Of a stretch of DNA of 64,000 nucleotides, positions 1 through 9,863 are shown piece after piece. The stretch is from Knoxdaviesia capensis. Lineage: Eukaryota; Ascomycota; Sordariomycetes; Microascales; Gondwanamycetaceae. How positions within the stretch are numbered: position 1 is the stretch's first letter; each line of letters opens with the position of its first letter. Position numbers and translations under genes: made by a program. The notes beneath the pieces were generated by a model. The model searched no databases. It was not told the origin of the DNA and worked only from the letters and a program-made list of their open reading frames with translations. The DNA is taken from positions 1-64,000 of the forward strand of contig LNGK01000010.1 in NCBI GenBank assembly GCA_001510575.1, in the 5' to 3' direction.

Positions 1-1236
1 GCTTTTTCTCTCTCGCTTATCTATTAAAGTTAGACTCTATACGGTCCGTAAGTAGCGCTTTTATTATTTACTTTAATTCCTCGATTATAATAGACTTAGT
101 ATATTAAGGCGGTAGACTACTTACTAGCTATACTAGTAGAATATTTATCCCGTTATCTATAGCCTTTCCTTTTCCTTATCCTATTATTATCCGATAATTA
201 TACGTAATAGGGGTTACTTCCGTAGGGGGTTATAGCTCCTTAACTAGTAACTTACTAGTTTATAGGTTAGTTATAGCGCTTACCTTACTTAAGGCTTTAA
301 GGTTATAGGTAATGCTTTTATCTCTTTTACGTAGAATACGTTATTCTTTATCCGATATTCGGCGTAAAAGTAGATATTAGCGGTCTAGGCTCGCTAGGAA
401 ATAGGGGGTTAGGGATATAAACCGATAGTAAGTAGGAGTAAAAGGGAATAAATAGGGTAAACTAGGGTATAATAGTTATAAATAGTTAGATAGTCTAGAT
501 TTATAGGGTTAATAATAGGGGAATAGAGCGGTAGAAAGGATAATTATTAAAAAAGAAATAGGGCTAGTAAAATAAGAAATAAGACTATTAGTATATAAAT
601 AGGGTATAAAGGGGGTATAAAAGCGGGTTAGTCTTAGAATAAGAGGCGGATTAGTAATTAGAATTAAATAGAATAGGAGAATAAGTAATAAGGGAAGTCT
701 ATAAACGGAGATAGTAGATAATAATCGAAAATAATAGAAATATTAAGATATTAGTTATCGGAACGGTAGGAGTCTTAGAAATAACTAGTAAAAGTCGTAG
801 AAATAAATAGGTAAAGTCGTAGAATAAATGAAAATATCGTAAAAATAAAGGAAAAGTCGTAGAAATAAGTAGAAATAGAGGGATTAGCTATTAAATATTT
901 AGTAATAGGACTCGAACCTATTAATAGTATCCGATAGCTTAGGAGGTATAGGAAAGGCACGCGGGAGGCGTGTAAACGTCGGTAAAGGTAAGGTAATTCG
1001 GTATTTCACTAGAGTAATAGTAGTTAATTAGCTATTAGTTCGGTAAGGACGGAATTAAAAGAAGGAAAATAAAAGATAGTTATTTAACGTGCTTTCGTTA
1101 CTAAAAGGAGGTTAAATAGAAAGGGTTTTTATAAAAGAAGGGTAATTCGTAGTTTACCGCGGCGGAAAGTAGTAAAGCTATTAGCGGAGGTGAATTCTAA
1201 ATTAAAAGAAAGGAAAGTCGAGATGTCGGTCGATTA

Positions 1237-1300
1237 CGTATCGATTAGGACTCGAACCTAGAGGAAAGGTAGTCGATTATAACGGTTAGGCTTTAAAGGA
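1237..1300 (-). other. tRNA-like (A box / B box) relic, possible SINE
   Basis: Read on the minus strand, this segment has an exact B-box core, GGTTCGAGTCC, flanked by complementary stem bases (TAGGTTCGAGTCCTA). About 36 bases upstream is an A-box-like AAGCCTAACCG. That spacing is typical of the internal pol III promoter of tRNAs and tRNA-derived SINEs. A second T-arm-like TAGGTTCGAGTCCTATTA lies near 905-923 on the same strand. An acceptor stem and an intact anticodon arm are not evident, and RIP has altered the surroundings. It is therefore called a relic and not a functional tRNA gene. Confidence 0.35.
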
Positions 1301-1354
1301 AGGTTAATAAGAGATTAATAGTATAAGTATTACGCTTATAAAAAATTAATTTTT

Positions 1355-1638
1355 TATAATTCCTAGATATATAGTCTAAAGGACTAATAAATAAGTTATA
1401 ATTATAAGGCACGTATAGAGAAATATATATAAAGGGAAGCTTAAATTTTTTCTATCTTAAGATATTTCCTATGAAAGCGCGGTAGATATCTGCCTTTTAT
1501 AGGTCTTTTGCTAGCTCTTTAAGGCATTTATATATATATAGATATGTACCTAAATGCTTACCGCTAGGTAGTATCCACGTGCATTAGTGTACGTTTATAC
1601 GTAATTACAATACACTCTGACCTATTAGGGATCTATAA
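1355..1638 (+). repeat. Inverted repeat, left copy (LTR- or TIR-like)
   Basis: This 284-base segment matches the reverse complement of 9580-9863 without gaps and differs at 15 positions. All 15 are C/T or G/A transitions, and 14 of them keep the unmutated base in this left copy. The segment includes TATA-like runs (ATATATATAAAGGG). It sits immediately upstream of the Gypsy gag region, so it may be that element's 5' LTR. The matching copy lies in the opposite orientation, however, which a simple LTR pair does not explain. A large terminal-inverted-repeat element or two independent solo LTRs are alternatives. Confidence 0.85.
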
Positions 1639-3019
1639 ATAGATAAGCGAGAGAGAAAGAGCGTACCGATAATATAAATACCGTTATTAGTACGATAATA
1701 GAAAAGCTTCTAGAAAAGCTAATAGACGCTATAAGCCGTAGTAACTTACCGGCTATAGCTATAGCTACCTTATCCTCTTTTCCTACTCCCTCGCTATTAT
1801 TAGCTAGTCCGTAGATAATAGGACTACTATTACCTACCGACCTAAGTAGAAGGAGCCCCCTTACTAACGTAACTATAGCTAATAACCCGTTATTACCTAT
1901 AACTAGCGTCTAACCGATAAGAAACTAGCCCTCGGTACCGTATATTATATTATAAATACCGAGAGGTATAGGTAGTACGGTTCTAGAAGGATAATAAGGT
2001 TACGTATATAGATAAGGAGTATACGATAGTAATATATTTCTAATATTTCCTATACTATTCTAGTAAATACCCTTATAAACGATACCCCCTAAAGTAATAT
2101 TTTAAGCGAAATTATATCTAGGACCTAAAAGTAAACCGTTTACCGATATTAGTATTAACGGCTTTATACTACTATTATAGCTAGCTATTAAAAGACGATT
2201 CCTAGGCCCTCGTTTAGAAAACGGGAATTTAGCTATCGAAAGTAGTCTAATAAAGTATAATACCCCTCTAATAAACGATAAGTACGCTATCGGGTAGTAT
2301 TAATACCTCTAAGCGACGTTTCTAAAGCTAATACTCTTATTAGATATTAGTAATAGAGAGGATCGTAAGAAAAACGGTAAAAAAGCTATTAATTAGCTAT
2401 AAAGTAACTACTTAAATAAGGTAGACTATATAGTTATAGTATAATTAGTATATATTTAGACCTACTTATATAAATCTATAATTCCGTATACGTATTAGAT
2501 ATCTAGAATACTACCGGTAATTAGAGGCGAATTTATACCCCTTTAGTATTTTATTCGACGGTATACCGATATACTATAGCCTATATTAGTAGAATCTATA
2601 CTAATATTTATCTCTAGTCGTATACTAATATCTACCCCTTCGTACGTATTTATAGCTCTCGCGTTTAATTATTAGAATAAGTCTAAATATAAAGCTATCG
2701 AACTTTTAGCTAAAATAATATAGAATTCTACTAATAACTTACTTAAAATATACTATATTCGACGTATAGTAGAAGATATTCTACGCTATAATATTACGGA
2801 CTTATAGTATAAGATACGGTAGGATATAACCCCCGATTCTAGTATCCGTACTATAGTTAATACTACCTACTACCTATTAAAGACTAGATAATTATATACC
2901 GCTTAGCTAAATAGCACGCTAAAGACCGAGGAGGAAGGAGAAACGCTATAATTTAGAACCTATAAAAAAGTACTTAATTATATTACGTAAGATAAAGATA
3001 GAGATAAATCTACGTATTT

Positions 3020-3058
3020 CCGATACGGAAAGATAGGTTATTAGGTTCGCGAATATAC
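3020..3058 (+). pseudogene. gag zinc knuckle with all four ligands lost
   Basis: In frame here the spacing of a retroviral-type CX2CX4HX4C knuckle is preserved. The three cysteine positions now read TAT, TAC and TAT, and the histidine position reads TAT, giving tyrosine at all four. A TAG stop follows directly after the former histidine. Each change except one is explained by TpG-to-TpA or CpA-to-TpA steps. The surrounding basic residues support a nucleocapsid identity. The piece cannot bind zinc as it stands. Confidence 0.7.
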
Positions 3059-3589
3059 GGAGCTACGTACCGAGAATAACGATCGACGTTAAAAGGCGCG
3101 CTAGAACACGCGTTTCACGATAAATAAAGGCTAAACGATAGATAATCGTAGTTATTCCCGCGAGCCTCGTAACTATTCTCGAAATACCTCCCGCGACCGT
3201 AACTATTTACGAAGACCGTCTTAGGACCGAAAGACATACCGTTCCCCTACTCCCTACCCCTCTAGGAATAAAGATAGACTAATAATAGATAAAGGATAGT
3301 AGAATAATAGGAGAGGGGATAAGAAACCCGCTATTTATAGTATATACCCTATATAGAAAGAAGACTTATCTCCTAAAGGATCTCCCCTCTTAGAAGCTAC
3401 GGGCTTAAACGTAGATAATAACTATTTCGCTAACGTTACCTACTATTCTATACTATTTATAATCCCTTTAGTAAAAGAATTAACGTTAATTAGTAAGATA
3501 CTAATAAAGTAGCTACGACGCGAAGGATACCGTAAACGATACCGCCTCTATACCGGTTTACTAACGAATAACTAATAAACGCCGCTTAT

Positions 3590-6500
3590 AGTATTTATTA
3601 ATACTAGAATAGCTAGCGTATTCGTTTCTAAATCGTACGCCTGTCGCTATTTAGCGCTATACCGGTCCGCTAACCCCCTACGCCTTAGTAACCTAGGTAG
3701 TAATAGTAGCTTCGCTATTATTAACGATATCGTTATTTCCTTTTAATTAACGACTATTAACGGACTATCTAAGGTTATTTCTATAGTAGCTAATATTATT
3801 ACTAACGGTACCTACCCTACCGACCTAACTATTAGCTAAAGCGGAGCTACGAAGCTTAGTTATACTAACGCTAATAATACGATAAAGCTTACCCTCTTAC
3901 GCGATTCCCCCGTTATTCTATATTTCTACCGTCCCTAGAGATAAGATAATATCGCTATTACCTATACTACCTTTACTACCGATTTTAGTCCGATAAATAT
4001 TACCTCTTCCTACGATAATATCACCCCTTTTCACGATAATCCTACTTCTTTCTATAATAAGAACCTCCCTTTACCTCTATCGATATATATTTATAGTATT
4101 TTACTTACGGACCCCGATACCTATACCCTCTCTTATATTACCTCCGAATCGTTTCCCTTTATTACGTACCTCGCTAAGTAATAATATAATAATACTCCCT
4201 TACCCTAATAAACGTTTCCTAGAATAGTAAATACTAACTAAGTAACTATCGAATTTAACGAAGAGCTATTACCTAAGTATAAGAAGTAACTATTACTTAC
4301 GAAAGAGTATACGAAACGCGACGCTATTCGTAGTACCTATATTATTATAGAAAACTAATAGAAGAAGGTAAATACTAAAGCCCTAATAATTATATAAAAG
4401 GCCTTTAATAATAATACCTTCGTCTTTATTCTATAGTATTTCGATACTAGATTAGACGTAAAGGCCTATACTTAGTATAATATTAAGACCGTTAATACTA
4501 AACCTAGATCTCTCCCCCTACGCCGCTATAGCCCCTACTAACGTAAAATTATAAAGGAATTTACTAATAAACTACTCTTACTTAGTATTATTCGATACGC
4601 TATTAACTCCCTATAGTCCGTACCTATACTATTACCCCTTAAGAAGCCCCTCCTTAGTAATAACCGGCCTAGATACCGTTTCGTAATTAACTATTATATA
4701 TTAAATAAAGTTACGCGAAAGGTAGCCTATCTACTACCGAATATCGAGGATTCCCTCTAATAAGCCGCTAGATACCGATTCTATACCTTTCTTAACCTAA
4801 AAGACGGCTTCTAGTAGATAGTTATAGACCCCGAGGTAGTACTAAAGATAGCGTTTTCTACGCCGTTTAGATAATATAAATAGCTTCGTATACTATTTAG
4901 CCTTATAAACGTACCTATAACCTTCTAGCGTTTTATAAACGAGGTCCTCGAGCCAGTACGTACCTTTACTATAGGCCTTTTAGACGATATTTATATTTAA
5001 AGTAAGATAATACTAGAATTAGCTAAGAGAATAATCGCTATTCTACGTTAATTAAGCCGCTATCAACTATTATTAAACCTTAAGAAGTACGAATAGTTCG
5101 TTAAAGATAGTAAGTTTTTAGGAATAATTATCTCTATCTACGGTATTCGTCTAGATCCTAAGAAAGTAGCTACTATCCGCGAAAGACTAGCGCCTATTAC
5201 TACTATTAAGATCTATAGCTTTTTAAATACCGCTAGCTATTTACGCCGCTTTATCCCCTATTTTATATATAAAGCGTATCTACTCTATAAGTATACCGGA
5301 ATAGATAAGCCTAAAGGCATATAAGTATAGCTAGATAATAAGTTATTATAAGCCTAGCGCGATATTCGCGATACTATAGCCTCCCTCCTAGAGCTACGTA
5401 ACTACGACTATATACTCCTATCGGTACTTAAGACTAACGCTTCTAATTATACTATCGGTACTATATTATTCTAACTATAGCGCGATTCTAATAATAAACG
5501 TAACGTTTTACGCCTAGTTACGTATTTTAACGCCGTTTTATCGAAGACCTAGTAGCGATATAGCGCTTAAGAGAGAGAAATACTTACCGTTATTATATTA
5601 TTATAGTATTAGAGGAGCTAGCTAGAAGCCGCTAAGATTACTATTATTACTAACTATAAAACCCTACGCCTTTTCACTACTAAGTAAGAATAGCTAACTA
5701 GAATATTACGATTTCTCGATATAATCGTATACTATAGCGTACGTATTTACTACCGATCCAGTAAAGCTAATATTTTAGCTAATTAGTTATTATAGCCGCG
5801 TATAGATATAACGCTCGTAACGAATAAGGAAGAAGGGTACGAAACGAACGATAATAATACGTTAACTAACGCCTTTCCTACTACTAATAACGAGACCCCT
5901 AGACTACCGAACTAACGATTTAAGATACGTCTACTAGCGCGACTACTATAAAACGACGCTAAATAGCCTCTAAGTAATACTATAAATACCGAATAACCTA
6001 CAAACGATACGCTAATCGCCCTTAATATTAAGAAGTTAAATAACCTTAGATAGTACAACGTCTAGGATATTATTAACTACCTAGAGAATAGCTATCTACT
6101 CCCCTATCGTATCCCTTCGACCTTCGTTTAGGACTATTTCGCTATCTTTTATAGTAAAGTATATACCGTTATTAACTATATCTTAATAAAGATACTAACG
6201 TACGAGGCCTCCGTTTTAGAAGCTATTAAGGTCTATAAGCTAGAAGGCTATACGCGCGTTAGTACCTTATATACGCTATTAGCTAAACGAGTATAGTATC
6301 CTAACTTAATCTTAGCTACGAATAAGGCTATTCGACGGTATACGGAATATTAATTACTATAAAAGCCCCCTAAAATAACGGAATCGCTATAACCGATACT
6401 AACTATATAACTATTAACACGCTAGGGAATAGACTTTACTAGCTATTTTATTATTAATAGTAAATAGATATAGCTATTAATAGTAATCGAATACGCTACC

Positions 6501-7370
6501 GGCTACGCTATAGTAGCTATAGACCCTCGTAATAGCACCTTAGCTACTACGAAGTTACTAGTAATACGTATTTACGTAGTATTCGGACCGCTAGTCGAGA
6601 TTATTACCGATAATAGCGCCCCCTTTAACTCTAATAAATTTAAGACCCTCCTCGCTAACTATAACCCCCCTATATAATAGTATCGTATAATAATATACTA
6701 TCTATAGACGAATAGCCGAGTTAAGCGCTTTAATAAGTAAATTAAGTATATCGCTAGCTATCTAGCTAGCGCTAATACTAAGAACCGAGAAGATATCGAT
6801 TAGCTAATAATTATTCCTAAAGCTATACGTATCTACTTAAATAAACCGTAAATAAGTAGCTTTTCCCCGTATTACCTACTTTTCGGTACTAAGCCCCACG
6901 ATAGCGCTACCTATATTACTACGCCGTACGAACGGGAGCCTACTATAGATAAAATTATTACCTCCTAGTAAGATTTAGCTCGCGAAAGATAGTTATTTAA
7001 GACTATTCGCCTATTATCTAACTCTATAAAGGTATACCGAATATATATCCGTATTATATTATAGAACGATAAGGCTACGTATCGTATTTTCAGTAAAGGC
7101 GACTAGACGTTACGATATTAACCGTAAAAATATAAATACGAGCTATTCTACGACGGACCGTAGCTTATTATCGACGTTTACTAAGGTAATACCTATACTC
7201 TAGAGTTACTAGGCGGTTATCGGCTCGATAAACGCTATAATAGGTTTAACCTATTCCTAGNNTACGTTAAGGATAGCTAGCCTATTCGTAGCCTTTAGTA
7301 TACTAGTCGTCGCCTACTCGAGCTAGATCGTAAGCGTCTATCGTCTATTAGTAGATAGTTACCTTACCCT
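3590..7370 (+). pseudogene. Gypsy pol relic (PR-RT-RH-IN)
   Basis: The protease Asp-Thr-Gly site near 3600-3608 now reads Asn-Thr-Arg. The reverse transcriptase keeps its Asp-Asp pair (4983-4988, context GLLDDIY) and the downstream FLGIIIS-like and SFLNTASYLRRFIP blocks typical of Ty3/Gypsy enzymes. The RNase H Asp in the xDAS motif reads Asn (5436-5438). In the integrase, Asp at 6432-6434 and Asp at 6609-6611 persist, but the glutamate expected 38 codons on reads Lys (AAG, 6723-6725, context VKRFN). Two unresolved bases (NN) lie at 7261-7262. The family and the order of domains are clear, and the gene is dead. Confidence 0.85.
7261..7262. other. Two undetermined bases (NN)
   Basis: These are the only ambiguous bases noticed in the window. 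They fall inside the pol relic and may mark a merged contig edge or an unresolved repeat copy, so the arrangement of the element around this point should be treated with some caution. Confidence 0.95.
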
Positions 7371-7399
7371 ATACTATTTCTTTCTTTTTTTATTTTTTA

Positions 7400-9579
7400 T
7401 CTATTATTTTATTTTTCCTTTATAATATTCGTTCTATAGTTATCCCCTATTTATATCCTAATTCTATTTATATCCTAATTTCCTTTATTCTATTTTTATT
7501 TTTAGCTACGCCTTACTATTAAGCTATATTATTTTCCCTTTTTAGAATTTTTCTTTTATTATTTTTTTTTTATTTTACCGCTATTACCGCTAATATTCCG
7601 CTTTTTATATACTTTTTCCGATTTTTTCCTACGTATTTCCTTACTTTTAACCTATTTACTATATTAATAATTAATAGAACGCTCTAGACTTACCGTTACG
7701 CCTATATATTATTTTTTCTTTCTTCCTTTCTTTATTCCTAATTCCTACGCTTTACGCTAGCTACCTATATTTACGCGGCTAACTATCGTACTTTCCTATA
7801 TTCGCGTAATAAAGGGAGGGGAAGGAGGTGCTAATTATGTTATCTAATACCGAATAGTATAATACCGCTATAGTACGATATTCTAAATACCGCGACTAAC
7901 CTAAACGTCCTTTATCTAGCTATCCCTTCCGTCCTCTAGGACCCGCTTTTCTTAGTAACTACCCGGTTTAATAGCTATTAGGACTATATTAGCTAATAGA
8001 AGGACTACTATAGTACGATAAACGCCGTAATAACCTTACCTTTTACGATAAAAAGCTAAATTCTTCCCTATTTATAATAAATAAAGAAACGAATAGTTAT
8101 ATAACTAACGAAGAAGTATAAGAAGCTAGCGATCTCTAGCTATAAACGATTTAGAATTAGATAATTCTTTATCTCTCTTATTACTACTATCTCTTTCCTA
8201 CCTATCCTCTCTATTACTAATACTATTAATAGCTATTCTACTTACTAAGCCTACTATTTATACTATAAACGATAATAACGTCTCTTAATAGCCTATTAAT
8301 AATAATAATAATAACGCTAATAATACTTTATTACCTACTATAGCCGCTATTCCCCCTACCGCTACTCCCGCTACGAACGTACCGCGCGTTACCGCTATAG
8401 TCGGAGCTATCGAACCGATTCTATATACCCGATACGTACTAAGACGTATCGAATACCTAGGTATTCTCTACTATCGATACGTTATTAATAACGTCGTATA
8501 GAATACTTATACTAAATACTATAACTATTAGGCTAATTACCGGGTACCTAATAATATATCGGCCGAAATAGATACCTTTATAGATACCGATAAGAACTAG
8601 ATTAATACGCTAAGTACGTAAACCCGAGCGCTACGGGATATCGCCGTAGCTAAGTATCTATTCGTTTATAATAGAGGCGCTACGGCCGCTAATCGGAAGT
8701 TAAATAGCGAAGAATTTAATAACGCGAGCCGTTTTATTAATACCGTAACTATACTATATACCTTTACGGGATACCTCGTACCTATTTAATTAACTATTAT
8801 ATACCTACGGCGTATAGCTTTAGCGCTAGCCCCGACCTCGGTATATATATTACCTCTCTTTTCGGTTACTAAGGGCGCCGAAATTAATATTATTAAGGGA
8901 GGACCCCCGCTAGTACCTATAGTAGCTCCGCTAGTAGTAGCACCTATTATACTAGCCGTTACCGTACTAATACTAGCCGGTAGAGCTACTATTATACCTA
9001 TAATACCGGTATTTACGCTAATAGCCGCGCTAATAGTAGCTACCGCTATTATAATAGTACCCCCTTTCCCTAACGCCCCGGTCCCCGCTACCTTTATAGC
9101 CTAATTCCCTAGCATAGCGCCTACCTATATTAACTAATAATAAGTAGATAAGTTACGTAATCGCTACTTATATAGTATAGTATAGGCCGTTACTATCCGA
9201 CTAGGTGTTATAGTATTCTTAATCCCCCCTAATACTATCTAATACTAAGGTATTTATATTATTAGATAGATAAAATGGTACTTATAGCTACCCGAAACGC
9301 TATAAATAGGAAGTTCCCCTTTATTATACTAGATACCTATTTTCCTATCGATTACTATTATTATTCTTATCTAACTACTATTTAGATTTACTTTATATTA
9401 TATTTCTTTCTATACGCTTAGAAAAGTCGAAAAGGATAAAAAAGAGGACCCCTAGAAAAACATAAAAATAATTAAAAACCGCTCGTAGTATAAGTATAAA
9501 ACTATATAAAGGGAAGTCCTTTTAATATCTTTTACTAGTTAAAGGTAGATCGTAGACGATCTAGTTAAGAAAAGGGATC
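7400..9579. other. RIP-mutated 3' part of the element, unidentified
   Basis: After the pol relic comes a T/C-rich run (about 7375-7760), then a purine-rich tract (AAAGGGAGGGGAAGGAGG). A stretch at roughly 8060-9110 follows that reads as a decayed polypeptide rich in Ala, Thr, Pro and Asn. It could be an extra 3' ORF, a second gag, or a different element. No domain is recognised. A short ATA-rich stretch leads into the right inverted repeat. Confidence 0.5.
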
Positions 9580-9863
9580 TTATAGATCCCTAATAAGTTA
9601 GAGTATATTATAATTACGTATAAACGTATACTAATATACGTAGATACTACCTAGCGGTAAGTATTTAGGTATATATCTATATATATATAAATGCCTTAAA
9701 GAGCTAGTAAAAGACCTATAAAAGGTAGATATCTACCACGCTTTTATAGGAAATATCTTAAGATAGAAAAAATTTAAGCTTCCCTTTATATATATTTCTC
9801 TATACGTGCCTTATAATTATAACTCATTTATTAGTCCTTTAGACTATATATCTAGGAATTATA
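9580..9863 (-). repeat. Inverted repeat, right copy
   Basis: This is the reverse complement of 1355-1638, of equal length and with no gaps. Fourteen of the 15 differences are RIP-type changes present only here, for example TG to TA at former ATG and GTG sites. One TG (AATGAG in the shared orientation) is kept here and lost in the left copy. A short purine run, AAGAAAAGGGA, lies just outside its start. Confidence 0.85.

Larger units (their letters stand above)
1650..7400 (+). mobile_element. Gypsy-type LTR retrotransposon internal region, RIP-inactivated
   Basis: Conceptual translation across stops shows the order of a Gypsy (Ty3-like) polyprotein. A gag region ends in a zinc knuckle near 3020-3058. 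A protease motif lies near 3600, and a reverse transcriptase has its paired aspartates at 4983-4988. An RNase H start lies near 5436 and an integrase core runs from about 6420 to 6960. Nonsense codons, mostly TAG or TAA where CAG, CAA or TGG would fit, interrupt every few dozen codons. The protease, RNase H and integrase each have a catalytic residue changed by a TpG-to-TpA step. A 3' LTR in direct orientation was not found. The purine run at about 7809-7830 could be the polypurine tract. Confidence 0.85.
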
